Shown here piece by piece: positions 54,129 to 62,777 of a stretch of DNA of 64,000 nucleotides. Made by a program: the position numbers and the translations under genes. The stretch comes from Hungatella effluvii (GTDB lineage Bacteria > Bacillota > Clostridia > Lachnospirales > Lachnospiraceae): assembly GCF_003201875.1 (NCBI RefSeq), contig NZ_QJKD01000007.1:196992-260991 (forward strand). Direction: 5' to 3'. Within the stretch, counting starts at the first letter, position 1. Each line of letters starts with the position of its first letter. The notes below the pieces were generated by a model, which saw only the letters and a list, made by a program, of their open reading frames with translations, did no database searches and was not told the origin of the DNA.

Positions 54129-54839
54129 ATGCAGAAGGTTTTATTGCGTAAACACGATAAGCTGGATTTCAGGGCAAACGAGGCGTTTAAAACGCTGCGT
54201 ACCAACATCCTGTTTTCCGGTCATGACACAAGAGTTATTACACTGACCAGCTCGACACCCAACGAAGGAAAATCATCTCTTTCGTTCCAGCTGGCGGTTT
54301 CTTTCGCGGAAGCGGACAACCGCGTCCTGTTTATCGACGCTGACATTCGTAAATCCGTGCTTGTGGGCCGTTATAAGGCGGAGGGCAATAAGTTCGGCCT
54401 GACCCATTATTTATCCGGACAGAAGACTATTGACGATGTAATCTGCAACACGGATATTAACAACATGGATATGATCTTTGCCGGTCCGGTTTCACCGAAT
54501 CCGACAGAGCTTTTAAGCGGCGATTTATTTGCAGATCTGATCCAGAAGGCGCGGGAGGAGTACGACTACGTAATCATCGATGCTCCGCCGCTGGGCAGCG
54601 TTATTGACGCGGCTCTGATTGCCAGACATGTGGATGGCACCATTATCGTCGTTGAGAGCGGCGCAATCAGCTATAAGATGGTTCAGCACGTAAAGGAACA
54701 GCTGGAAAAGGGCGAATGCCGCATTCTGGGTGTGGTCTTAAACAAGGTGGACTTAGACCGCGATTCCTACTATGGAAATTACTACGGTAAGTATTATGGC
54801 AAGTACTATGGGAATTACGGAGAGGAAACGAAAAAGTAG
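54129..54839 (+). CDS. CpsD/CapB-type bacterial tyrosine kinase
   Basis: A 236-residue BY-kinase ATPase. The Walker A box is SSTPNEGKSSLSFQL (about residue 40-54), Walker A' FIDADIRK and Walker B YDYVIIDAPP. The C-terminus is a tyrosine cluster (YYGNYYGKYYGKYYGNYGEE) that is autophosphorylated and reset by the PHP phosphatase CpsB. It controls polymer export or chain length together with CpsC. A terminator follows. Confidence 0.94.
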   Translation: MQKVLLRKHDKLDFRANEAFKTLRTNILFSGHDTRVITLTSSTPNEGKSSLSFQLAVSFAEADNRVLFIDADIRKSVLVGRYKAEGNKFGLTHYLSGQKTIDDVICNTDINNMDMIFAGPVSPNPTELLSGDLFADLIQKAREEYDYVIIDAPPLGSVIDAALIARHVDGTIIVVESGAISYKMVQHVKEQLEKGECRILGVVLNKVDLDRDSYYGNYYGKYYGKYYGNYGEETKK

Positions 54840-54868
54840 GACAGTACATAACATAAAAATATTCTTAA

Positions 54869-54906
54869 AAATACCCGCAGACAACAGAGACTGCGGGTAT
54901 TTTTTC
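54869..54906 (+). terminator. Terminator after cpsD
   Basis: A perfect 10-bp stem, ATACCCGCAG (54871-54880) and CTGCGGGTAT (54891-54900), with a 10-nt loop and TTTTT. Confidence 0.92.
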
Positions 54907-55039
54907 GTTTATCCCCTCGAAAACGTAGCTTTTCTGCCGCTTTTTCGATATAATAAATAAGAAAGAGTTGACTTTACCACAGAAAAGCAGTAAAAGTAAG
55001 TGGAATAAAATTAAAAACATAGTAAGGATGGAAGAAACG

Positions 55040-56419
55040 ATGTATCAGATTGATTTTCATAAACCAGAGAATATACATTTTATAGGGATCGGCGGCATCA
55101 GCATGAGCGGTCTGGCCGAAATACTTATCGACGAGGGATTTACTGTTTCTGGGTCCGACTCTCATGAATCGGAGCTTACGGATCATTTAGCTGCAAAGGG
55201 CGCCAGAATTGCCTGTGGACAGAGTGCGGATAATATTGTTGACGGGATCGACGTAGTTGTCTACACGGCGGCCGTTCATCCAGACAATCCGGAATTTGCC
55301 GCAGCCAGAGATAAAGGGCTTCCCATGCTGAGCCGCGCGGAGCTGCTGGGTCAGATGATGAAAAATTACGAGAATGCGGTTGCTGTTTCCGGAACTCACG
55401 GGAAGACTACGACCACATCCATGATTACAGAGATTCTTCTGGCTGCTGATGCGGATCCCACGATCTCCGTAGGCGGCATCTTAAATTCCATTGGAGGCAA
55501 CATTCGGGTGGGTGGACCGGAGCTTTTCGTGACGGAAGCCTGTGAATATACCAACAGCTTCCTGTCCTTTTTCCCGACCATTGAGGTGATTTTAAACGTG
55601 GAGGCAGACCATCTCGATTTCTTCAAGGATTTGGACGATATCCGCCATTCCTTCCGCCTGTTTGCCGAGAAGCTGCCGAATGACGGCCTTCTGGTCATCA
55701 ACAGCGATATAACGGATTATAGAAAGATTACGAAGGGGTTATCCTGCCGTATCATTACATTTGGAAAAGAAGAGGGCAGTAAGTACCGTGCAGAGCATAT
55801 TCGTTTCGACGAACTGGCGAGGCCGGTCTTTGACCTGAGTGTGGACGGGGAAATTGTGGATACCGTGGCCTTGGGTGTTCCCGGTGAGCACAATGTGTAT
55901 AACTCCCTGGCTGCCGTGGCTGTGTGTACGGAACTGGGGATATCTCTGGAGATGATCAGGAAGGGACTGTGGAATTTCACCGGCACAAACCGCCGCTTTG
56001 AGAAGAAGGGAGAGCTGGGAGGCGTCACTATTATTGATGATTACGCCCATCATCCGCAGGAAATCAGCGCATCCCTGGCGACTGCGCTTAATTATCCGCA
56101 CCAGAAGCTGTGGGTCGTATTCCAGCCCCACACCTACACGCGTACCAGGGCGTTTCTTGACGAATTTGCAGAGGCCCTGTCCATGGCTGACGAAGTAATC
56201 CTCGCAGATATCTACGCGGCCCGCGAAACCGACAATTTAGGCATCAGTTCCAAAGATATTGTCGACAGAATCGAGGCAAAAGGGGTAAAAGCCCATTATA
56301 TTCCGTCCTTTGACGAAATAGAAACATTTATTTTGGAAAACTGTATACACGGTGATTTGTTGATAACTATGGGGGCCGGAGACATTGTAAAAGTGGGAGA
56401 AAAGCTGTTAGGGAAGTAG
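55040..56419 (+). CDS. murC: UDP-N-acetylmuramate--L-alanine ligase
   Basis: A 459-residue Mur ligase for the first amino acid of peptidoglycan. Visible are the N-terminal HFIGIGGISMSGLAEIL that binds the UDP sugar, the ATP-binding loop VSGTHGKTTTTSM (about residues 115-127), EADHLDFFKD, and the C-terminal IDDYAHHPQEI with VFQPHTYTRT. The ATG at 55040 fits the usual MurC start (MYQIDFHKPENIHFIG) and length; the longer frame from 54968 adds a basic sequence without a ribosome site. A weak -10 box TATAAT is at 54949-54954. Its terminator is shared with the DnaA-box cluster. Confidence 0.95.
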   Translation: MYQIDFHKPENIHFIGIGGISMSGLAEILIDEGFTVSGSDSHESELTDHLAAKGARIACGQSADNIVDGIDVVVYTAAVHPDNPEFAAARDKGLPMLSRAELLGQMMKNYENAVAVSGTHGKTTTTSMITEILLAADADPTISVGGILNSIGGNIRVGGPELFVTEACEYTNSFLSFFPTIEVILNVEADHLDFFKDLDDIRHSFRLFAEKLPNDGLLVINSDITDYRKITKGLSCRIITFGKEEGSKYRAEHIRFDELARPVFDLSVDGEIVDTVALGVPGEHNVYNSLAAVAVCTELGISLEMIRKGLWNFTGTNRRFEKKGELGGVTIIDDYAHHPQEISASLATALNYPHQKLWVVFQPHTYTRTRAFLDEFAEALSMADEVILADIYAARETDNLGISSKDIVDRIEAKGVKAHYIPSFDEIETFILENCIHGDLLITMGAGDIVKVGEKLLGK

Positions 56420-56618
56420 TTATCCACATTATCCACATAGTTTTCAACATTTTATGTAAAGAAGCTATGTGGATTTTTTAATTAACATAAATTATTGACT
56501 CACAATTTTAGAAAGAACGAATTTATCAGGGATTCGACACAATTCCCCATAATTTTTAAGATTATGTATACTTGCTTTCCACATTATCCACATTATCCAC
56601 AATTACTTTGGTGGATAA
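56420..56618. promoter_or_regulatory. DnaA-box cluster upstream of the primosome genes
   Basis: Exact TTATCCACA occurs at 56420-56428, 56429-56437, 56584-56592 and 56593-56601. A one-mismatch form (CTTTCCACA) precedes the last pair and an inverted near-match (GGTGGATAA) lies at 56610-56618. Two more exact boxes, inverted, are in the DnaD gene at 57040-57048 and 57070-57078. Boxes come in direct tandem pairs. This is a likely DnaA binding region that could control the dnaD-dnaC genes or titrate DnaA. Confidence 0.7.
56432..56479 (+). terminator. Terminator of murC built from a DnaA-box arm
   Basis: TCCACATAG (56432-56440) and CTATGTGGA (56465-56473) form a 9-bp stem followed by TTTTTT. The left arm includes the second DnaA box, so the same bases act in DNA binding and in RNA termination. 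Confidence 0.8.
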
Positions 56619-56644
56619 CTCCCCCTATTTCTTTTTAAAGTGAC

Positions 56645-56790
56645 TTATGGTATACTATGAGCACTTAGTGAGGTAGTCCACGAACTTAGTGCGAGTCATA
56701 CCTGACCACTTAGTGAGGTATCCCACGAGCTTAGTGGGAATGGTATACTATGAGCACTTGGTGAGACAGTTCAAAAGCGCAGTGCAGGAC
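56645..56790 (+). repeat. Three imperfect hairpin-like units before the DnaD gene
   Basis: The motif CACTTAGTGAGGTA starts at 56662 and 56707, with a weaker copy CACTTGGTGAGACA at 56755; each is followed about 11-20 bases later by CTTAGTG or CGCAGTG. ATGGTATACTATGAG precedes the first and third copies exactly (56647 and 56740). The second copy has an inverted CCACGAGCTTAGTGG. TATACT in these copies resembles a -10 box. The block probably contains promoter and operator sites for the dnaD-dnaC operon. Confidence 0.65.
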
Positions 56791-56803
56791 GAAAAGTGAG
56801 GTT

Positions 56804-58027
56804 ATGGCGGTGGATTTTAAAAGCAGTTTTAGAGTTAATGCGACGTTGGTTCCCAACGAGTTTATTGATACATATATGGCTTCGGCCAATGGAGAATATA
56901 TCAAGGAGTACCTTTTCCTGCTCCGCCATGAGGGCGAAGCGGTGACGGTCTCTATGATTGCGGATGCAGTCAACCACACGGAATCGGATGTGGCACGTGC
57001 GCTGGCTTACTGGAAAAAGGCAGGGGTCCTGGAGGAATCTGTGGATAAAGTTTCTGCCAATGGCCCGTCTGTGGATAAGTGTCCGGCTGCTGGCGAGATG
57101 GCCTGTGCAGGGGGCGTAATTGTGGAAAATGTGGCGTCTCCTTTAAACGGAGTGTTTACGGAGGCGTATGCAGGAGTGAGTTCTTCTTACGGGTATGTGG
57201 ACGGCCCGGTAAAAGGGAATGCGGCCGGCACCGTTACGTGTGTGGAAGCGGATACGCCGGAGAAGGGACCGATGGCTCCGAAGGCACCGGAACCGGCTCC
57301 GGCCAAAAAGGCGGAGCCGCGGCCTGTCTATTCTCCGGAACAGATCAGCGGCCTGGCGGGAGATGAGGATTTTTCCCAGCTTCTCTATATCGCCCAGAAA
57401 TATATGAACAAAGTCTTTACCCAGCGGGAGTGTGAGGTGTTTGCCTATCTCTATGACGGCCTGCACATGACTGCCGAGCTCCTGGAATACGTGGTGGAGT
57501 ACTGCGTACAGGGCGGGCACACCAGTATCCGCTATATCGAGACTGTGGCGATCAACTGGCACGAGTCCGGGCTTAAGACCGTGGAGGACGCCAAGGCGTA
57601 CGCGTCGTCATTTACCAGGGACTCCTTCGCGGTGATGAAGGCGTTCGGTTTGAACGACAGAAAGCCGGGCGATTCAGAGCGTGAGATGATTGACCGTTGG
57701 TTCAAGACCTACGGATTTACCAGGGAACTCGTTCTGGAGGCCTGTAACCGCACTCTGGCGGCCACACACTCGCCCAGCTTCAAATATGCGGACAAGATCC
57801 TTTCGGGCTGGAAAAAGGCCGGTGTGCGCTCTCTGGAGGATATCCGGCGGCTGGATGAACAGCATGCGGAGCGCGCGAAGGGAAAGGGAAGCAGTAATGG
57901 AAGCGGCTCCCAGGATTACAGGGGAGGCGGCAATGGCCGCGGACGAAGCACCAACCAGTTTCAGAACTTTCCCCAGAGAGAGATCGACTACGATGCGCTG
58001 GTGCTGCAGCAGTTAACAGAAAAGTAA
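56804..58027 (+). CDS. DnaD-domain primosome/replication protein
   Basis: A 407-residue protein. A winged-helix N-terminal part (about 1-85, SMIADAVNHTESDVARALAY) is followed by a Pro/Glu/Ala linker and two DnaB_2-type DnaD repeats (about 185-260 and 275-345, with QKYMNKVFTQRECEVFAYLY and IDRWFKTYGFTRELVLEAC). The C-terminus is Gly/Ser/Asn-rich. DnaD proteins remodel DNA and help load the helicase at origins. GAGGTT precedes the ATG. The helicase loader gene starts 10 bases downstream, a standard pair. Two DnaA boxes lie within its linker-coding region (SVDK codons). Confidence 0.88.
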   Translation: MAVDFKSSFRVNATLVPNEFIDTYMASANGEYIKEYLFLLRHEGEAVTVSMIADAVNHTESDVARALAYWKKAGVLEESVDKVSANGPSVDKCPAAGEMACAGGVIVENVASPLNGVFTEAYAGVSSSYGYVDGPVKGNAAGTVTCVEADTPEKGPMAPKAPEPAPAKKAEPRPVYSPEQISGLAGDEDFSQLLYIAQKYMNKVFTQRECEVFAYLYDGLHMTAELLEYVVEYCVQGGHTSIRYIETVAINWHESGLKTVEDAKAYASSFTRDSFAVMKAFGLNDRKPGDSEREMIDRWFKTYGFTRELVLEACNRTLAATHSPSFKYADKILSGWKKAGVRSLEDIRRLDEQHAERAKGKGSSNGSGSQDYRGGGNGRGRSTNQFQNFPQREIDYDALVLQQLTEK

Positions 58028-58037
58028 GGAGGGAGCC

Positions 58038-59033
58038 ATGTCGCTCAGCAATTCTCAGTTTGATGCCATCATGCGTACATATCAGCAGCAGCAGCTGTTA
58101 AACCGCCATGAACAGGAATCCAGAATAGCAGAAGTATATAATAAGATACCAGCCATAAAAGAACTGGACGACTCCATAAGCTCCTGCGCGGTAAAGAGCG
58201 CCAGGAGGCTGCTGGACGGCGACCAGGGGGCATTAAAGGAACTGAGGGCGGAAATAGCGGATTTGAGGGAGCAGAAGGGTGTTCTGCTTCGTGCCTACGG
58301 ATTTCCGCCTGACTATATGGAGATGCATTACAAGTGCACGGACTGTATGGATACAGGCTACTCGGAGGGCAGGAAATGCCACTGCTTCCGGCAGGCCGAG
58401 ATGAAATACTTATACGCCCAGTCCAACATTGAAGAGATTGTAACACTTGAGAATTTTTCTACCTTTTCTTTTGAATATTTTGATGATTCGTCGGTGCTTC
58501 CCGTCCTGGGAAGAACGGTGAGACAGTATATGAAGCAGGTGGTGGATACATGCCACCGGTTTGTGGACAGTTTCACGACAGAGCATGGCAATATGCTATT
58601 TACTGGTCCTACGGGGGTTGGAAAGACATTTTTGACCAACTGCATCGCCAGAGAGCTGATCGACCGATACTACTCGGTCATCTACTTGTCGGCCAATGAC
58701 CTGTTCGAGGTATTTTCGAAGAACCGCTTTGAGTATCAGGCGGAGGAAGAGATGAAGGGCATGTACCAGTACATTCTGGACTGCGATCTGCTCATCATCG
58801 ATGACCTGGGGACGGAGCTGAACAACAGCTTCACCTCGTCACAGCTGTTTTACTGCATCAATGAGCGGCTGAATTCATCGAAGTCTACGATTATTTCCAC
58901 GAATCATCCGCTGAATGAGCTGAGGGACCGCTACACGGAGCGTGTGACCTCCCGCCTGATCAGCAAATATACCATTATTCCGCTCTACGGCGACGATATT
59001 CGCCTGCGAAAGAAAGCAAAACGCGCTGATTAA
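58038..59033 (+). CDS. dnaC: DnaC-like helicase loader ATPase
   Basis: A 331-residue AAA+ protein. An N-terminal helical region with a CX2C...CXC zinc-type site (CTDCMDTGY, RKCHC) is followed by Walker A GPTGVGKTFLTN (about residue 191-202) and Walker B LLIIDDLGTEL, then TNHPLNELRDRYTERVTSRL with the arginine finger. It is the DnaI/DnaC type that loads the replicative helicase. GGAGGGAGCC precedes the ATG. Confidence 0.9.
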   Translation: MSLSNSQFDAIMRTYQQQQLLNRHEQESRIAEVYNKIPAIKELDDSISSCAVKSARRLLDGDQGALKELRAEIADLREQKGVLLRAYGFPPDYMEMHYKCTDCMDTGYSEGRKCHCFRQAEMKYLYAQSNIEEIVTLENFSTFSFEYFDDSSVLPVLGRTVRQYMKQVVDTCHRFVDSFTTEHGNMLFTGPTGVGKTFLTNCIARELIDRYYSVIYLSANDLFEVFSKNRFEYQAEEEMKGMYQYILDCDLLIIDDLGTELNNSFTSSQLFYCINERLNSSKSTIISTNHPLNELRDRYTERVTSRLISKYTIIPLYGDDIRLRKKAKRAD

Positions 59034-59034
59034 C

Positions 59035-59063
59035 TTGACTATTTCGGCGCATAATGATATAAA
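59035..59063 (+). promoter_or_regulatory. Promoter of prs
   Basis: TTGACT (59035-59040), a 17-nt spacer and TATAAA (59058-59063), immediately after the dnaC stop and 42 bases before the prs ATG. It lets prs be expressed apart from the primosome operon. Confidence 0.7.
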
Positions 59064-59104
59064 AGAACCGTTGTAAGACAAATGGATACGTTGGAGGAGA
59101 AGAA

Positions 59105-60283
59105 ATGTTATACGAAGAGAAGACGATTGAGACGATTCCGGTGGGCCCGCTGGGATTAATTCCGCTTAAGAGCTGTACGGAGCTGGGAGCCAAAGTGAAC
59201 GATTATCTGGTGGACTGGAGACGGGAGCGGGAGAGCGAGCACAAGTCTACGATTGCATTTTCCGGATATCAGAGAGAGTCCTATATCATTGGGGCCAGCA
59301 CACCGCGTTTCGGTACCGGAGAGGCGAAGGGAACGCTTTCCGAGTCGGTTCGCGGAGACGATTTATACATCATGGTGGATGTATGCAATTACAGCCTGAC
59401 CTATTCCCTTTGCGGGATGACGAACCACATGTCCCCTGATGACCATTTCCAGGATTTAAAGCGAATTATCGCGGCTGCAGCCGGTAAAGCCCGCCGTATC
59501 AATGTGATCATGCCGTTTTTATATGAGAGCAGACAGCACAAGAGATCCAGCAGAGAGTCTCTGGACTGTGCGCTGGCCCTTCAGGAACTGACCAATATGG
59601 GCGTTGAGAATATCATCACCTTTGACGCTCACGACCCGAGAGTGCAGAACGCGATTCCGTTAAAGGGATTTGAGACGGTTCAGCCGATTTACCAGTTTAT
59701 CAAGTATCTTCTGAGAGAAGAGAAGGAACTGCAGATCGACAGTGACCATATGATGGTGATCAGCCCGGACGAGGGCGGCATGGGCCGCGCTGTATACTTT
59801 GCCAACGTGCTGGGACTTGATATGGGGATGTTCTATAAGCGCCGTGACTATACACAGATTGTGGGTGGCCGCAATCCGATCGTGGCTCACGAGTTCCTGG
59901 GAAGCAGCGTGGAAGGAAAAGATGTGATTATCGTGGACGATATGATATCTTCCGGAGAGAGCATGCAGGACGTGGCGAAGGAACTGAAACGCCGTAAGGC
60001 GAGAAAAGTCTTCATCTGCTCGACCTTCGGTTTATTCACCAATGGCCTTGCCAAGTTTGATGAATACTACGAGAATGGAATTATTGACAGAATCCTGACA
60101 ACGAACCTGGTATATCAGACACCGGATCTGCTGTCCAGACCGTATTATATTAATGTAGACATGAGTAAGTATATTGCGCTGATTATCGATAATCTGAATC
60201 ACGACGCTTCTTTAAGCGAGCTCCTGAATCCGACATCGAGAATCAACCGTCTCCTTGACCGATACCGCGCGGGTGACAGGTAG
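59105..60283 (+). CDS. prs: Ribose-phosphate pyrophosphokinase
   Basis: A 392-residue PRPP synthase, longer than the classical 315-residue form. The DGGMGRAVYFANVLG/ SRQHKRSSRESLD segments and the PRPP-binding loop VIIVDDMISSGESMQDVAKE near residue 278 are intact, as is FDAHDPRVQNAIP. The long N-terminal 80 residues typify the form found in many Clostridia. GGAGGAG precedes the ATG. It makes 5-phosphoribosyl diphosphate for nucleotides, histidine and NAD. Confidence 0.92.
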   Translation: MLYEEKTIETIPVGPLGLIPLKSCTELGAKVNDYLVDWRRERESEHKSTIAFSGYQRESYIIGASTPRFGTGEAKGTLSESVRGDDLYIMVDVCNYSLTYSLCGMTNHMSPDDHFQDLKRIIAAAAGKARRINVIMPFLYESRQHKRSSRESLDCALALQELTNMGVENIITFDAHDPRVQNAIPLKGFETVQPIYQFIKYLLREEKELQIDSDHMMVISPDEGGMGRAVYFANVLGLDMGMFYKRRDYTQIVGGRNPIVAHEFLGSSVEGKDVIIVDDMISSGESMQDVAKELKRRKARKVFICSTFGLFTNGLAKFDEYYENGIIDRILTTNLVYQTPDLLSRPYYINVDMSKYIALIIDNLNHDASLSELLNPTSRINRLLDRYRAGDR

Positions 60284-60290
60284 GAGATCG

Positions 60291-61598
60291 ATGGAAAGAC
60301 TGTCAAAACGTAACTTATGTCTGGTAGGGCTGACATTATTCTCCATGTTTTTTGGGGCGGGAAATCTTATTTTTCCGCCCTTTTTGGGCGCTATGGCCGG
60401 GGCGAATACCTGGACCGCCATGGTGGGATTTGCCGTGACCGCCATCGGCTTTCCGATTCTCGGCGTAATAGCAGTGGCGAAGGCCGGCGGCCTTACCAGC
60501 CTGGCGGGGCGGGTTCATCCGGTATTTGCCGCTGTCTTTACGCTCCTGATCTATTTATCGATCGGTCCGTGCCTGGCGATCCCGCGAACCGCCAGTACGT
60601 CGTTTGAGATGGCTGTAATACCGTTTCTGGACGGCCGTATCCCTGCGGGAACAGCTCAGTTGCTGTATTCGTGCCTGTTCTTCACCATCGCGTTCCTGGT
60701 GGCCTTAAAGCCCGATAAACTGACGGACAGGCTGGGAAAAGTACTGACCCCGTGTCTTCTGACCCTGATTGCGATTCTGTTCATTGGCTGCATCTTAAAG
60801 CCGGCATCCGGTTACGGCGGAACATCTGAGACTTATCAGAATCATCCGTTTGTAAAGGGATTTTTGGAAGGATATCTGACGATGGATACGATCGCGGCAC
60901 TGAATTTTGGAATTATTATCTCCCTCAATATCAGCGCTCTGGGGGTGAAGTCAGAGAGTTCCATCATAAAAGAAACGATCAGGGCCGGATTGATTGCCGG
61001 AGGCATCCTGCTTCTGGTGTACGCTGCGCTGGCTCACATCGGCGCGGTTACGGGAGGCACATTCGGTTATTCTGAGAATGGTGCGCAGACTCTGAATCAG
61101 ATGGTGCGCTTTCTGTTTGGGAAGGCGGGCCTGATTATGCTGGCAGCCATTTTCTTTATCGCCTGCCTGAATACCTGTATCGGACTGATCAGCTGCTGCA
61201 GCCGGTATTTCTGCACGATTCTGCCACGAATCGGATATCGGGCATGGGCCTTTCTCTTCGCCGCAGTCAGCCTGATTATCGCCAATGCCGGGCTTAACCG
61301 GATCCTGGAGATATCCGTCCCGGTGCTAAATGCGATCTACCCAGCGGCTATCGTATTGATTCTCCTCTCATTTCTCTTTCGTGACGGGAAACGGTGGCGG
61401 CCGGTTTACGTCTGCTCCATTGCCCTGACCGGAGTGACGAGCATCGCAATGTCTCTGTATCAAATCGGCATAACGCCTCTGGGACGCGTGTTAAATATAC
61501 TGCCTTTGCACAGCCTGAATCTGGAATGGATCAGCCCGGCGGTGGCTGGGATTGTGATTGGAATGGTGGCTTGCGCAAGGGGAATGAGAGCGGAATGA
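60291..61598 (+). CDS. brnQ: Branched-chain amino acid carrier BrnQ
   Basis: A 435-residue LIVCS-family Na+/branched-chain amino acid transporter with twelve hydrophobic segments. The family start SKRNLCLVGLTLFSMFFGAG with NLIFPPFLG is exact. TAGGAG lies before the ATG at 60291, 7 bases after the prs stop; the earlier in-frame start at 60255 lies inside prs. It follows prs in the same direction. Confidence 0.92.
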   Translation: MERLSKRNLCLVGLTLFSMFFGAGNLIFPPFLGAMAGANTWTAMVGFAVTAIGFPILGVIAVAKAGGLTSLAGRVHPVFAAVFTLLIYLSIGPCLAIPRTASTSFEMAVIPFLDGRIPAGTAQLLYSCLFFTIAFLVALKPDKLTDRLGKVLTPCLLTLIAILFIGCILKPASGYGGTSETYQNHPFVKGFLEGYLTMDTIAALNFGIIISLNISALGVKSESSIIKETIRAGLIAGGILLLVYAALAHIGAVTGGTFGYSENGAQTLNQMVRFLFGKAGLIMLAAIFFIACLNTCIGLISCCSRYFCTILPRIGYRAWAFLFAAVSLIIANAGLNRILEISVPVLNAIYPAAIVLILLSFLFRDGKRWRPVYVCSIALTGVTSIAMSLYQIGITPLGRVLNILPLHSLNLEWISPAVAGIVIGMVACARGMRAE

Positions 61599-61658
61599 GG
61601 AGTGAGCGCGGATATAGATGCGGATTAGCGAATGCGGGAGAAAATAATATATAATATG

Positions 61659-61725
61659 AAAAAACTGCTTTCTGAGAAAGGCCATGGGTTATCCCGTTAC
61701 GGTCATTCCAGTATAGCAGTTTTTT
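61659..61725. terminator. Bidirectional hairpin after brnQ
   Basis: AAAAAACTGCT (61659-61669) and AGCAGTTTTTT (61715-61725) are perfect complements around a loop with a smaller inner pairing (ATGGG..CCCGT region). T and A runs on both sides suit termination of brnQ and of the convergent GntR gene. Confidence 0.8.
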
Positions 61726-61802
61726 ATTTACGCCGGGTTATCCGGCTGTCAGGCACTCCGTTTTTCAAGTCCTTTTCGGCCACAGCCATCCCTGCCGATC
61801 AA

Positions 61803-62549
61803 TTACGAATTACGAAACACGTCAAAACTAAACTGGTGCGTTTCCCCTGAGATTGATTCTATACTCAGCTCTATGGGGCAGTCATACTGGTCATAGACGA
61901 TATTTTCAATCACCAGCAGCGCGGTACCTTCCGGAACCTCCAGGGAGGCAGCCAGCCGGGGCGAAGCGCTGCGGGCCGTAATGGACCGTCTGGAATGGAC
62001 TGGCAGCACATCATACTGCGTCTTTAAAGTCTGATACAGAGAGGCATTTGAAAAGTCGAAGCGGTCCAGCTTTGGAAAGCGATTTAAAGAGAGGTAATTG
62101 ACCGTATAGACAAAGGGGATTCCATCCGAATAGCGGAGTCTTTCCAGTCTCAGGCATACATCAGACGGCGCGAGTTCCAATTTTTGATACAGATCTTCAT
62201 CAAACTGTATTTTTTCCATGCTCAGGAGTCGGGTGGAGGGAACCTTACCGATCAGTTTCATCTCCTCATCGAAGCTCATAAGCTGATTCATAAAGATTCC
62301 GCGGTTATCCGGACCCTTCACAAAGGAGCCGCAGCCACGTTTTCGTTCAATTCTTCCGCTGTTTACCAGTTCGTTATAGGCCTGGCGCACAACGGGCCTG
62401 GAAACTCCGCAGGCCTTGCAGATGCCTTCCTCCGTAGGAAGCTTCTGGCCGGGCTTTAGGATTCCCTTCTGTATCGCCTCTATGATGCATTGACGTATCT
62501 GTTCGTAAAGCGGAACAGAGCTGTATTTGTTAATCTTAATATAGTCCAA
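61803..62549 (-). CDS. GntR-family regulator with UTRA domain
   Basis: A 248-residue transcription factor. The winged helix (about 8-75) has YEQIRQCIIEAIQKG, CGVSRPVVRQAYNELVNSG and RKRGCGSFV; the C-terminal UTRA domain (about 95-240) binds a small sugar-phosphate-like effector. The start is a TTG at 62549 with GGGGTG 5 bases before; upstream codons to 62627 have unlike composition. As it lies next to fructoselysine genes, an FrlR-like control of them is plausible. Confidence 0.85.
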   Translation of the reverse strand: MDYIKINKYSSVPLYEQIRQCIIEAIQKGILKPGQKLPTEEGICKACGVSRPVVRQAYNELVNSGRIERKRGCGSFVKGPDNRGIFMNQLMSFDEEMKLIGKVPSTRLLSMEKIQFDEDLYQKLELAPSDVCLRLERLRYSDGIPFVYTVNYLSLNRFPKLDRFDFSNASLYQTLKTQYDVLPVHSRRSITARSASPRLAASLEVPEGTALLVIENIVYDQYDCPIELSIESISGETHQFSFDVFRNS

Positions 62550-62589
62550 TTTTTCACCCCACAGATCCTGTAAAACATTACATTTCCGT

Positions 62590-62756
62590 CTAGTACAGCA
62601 TTGCGCAAGTTCCGGTGAATTCTGCACTCGCTATTCATGCCAGGACCACGCCCACGAAGCTAGACGTAGGGTCCACTACGCCGTCGCTTTGCGGGCGCGC
62701 CCCTGGCGTAAATATCAAGCACATAATTCATCGAAACTTACGCAATGCTGTACTAG
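62590..62756. mobile_element. 167-bp palindromic MITE-like element
   Basis: Terminal inverted repeats CTAGTACAGCATTGCG (62590) and CGCAATGCTGTACTAG (ending 62756) match over 22 of 24 bases. Further pairs nest inside: GGTGAATTCTG with CATAATTCATC (9 of 11), and GCCAGG with CCTGGC. The element carries no open reading frame. It is inserted between the GntR gene and the fructoselysine kinase gene and could fold into a long hairpin in RNA. Confidence 0.7.
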
Positions 62757-62777
62757 TATAACAGGAAAAGCCATCTT

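Noticed and set aside
56420..56618. Chromosomal replication origin (oriC)
   Set aside because: DnaA boxes are present but neither dnaA nor dnaN is in the window, and an AT-rich unwinding element with DnaA-trio pattern was not evident. I call a DnaA-binding regulatory region only.
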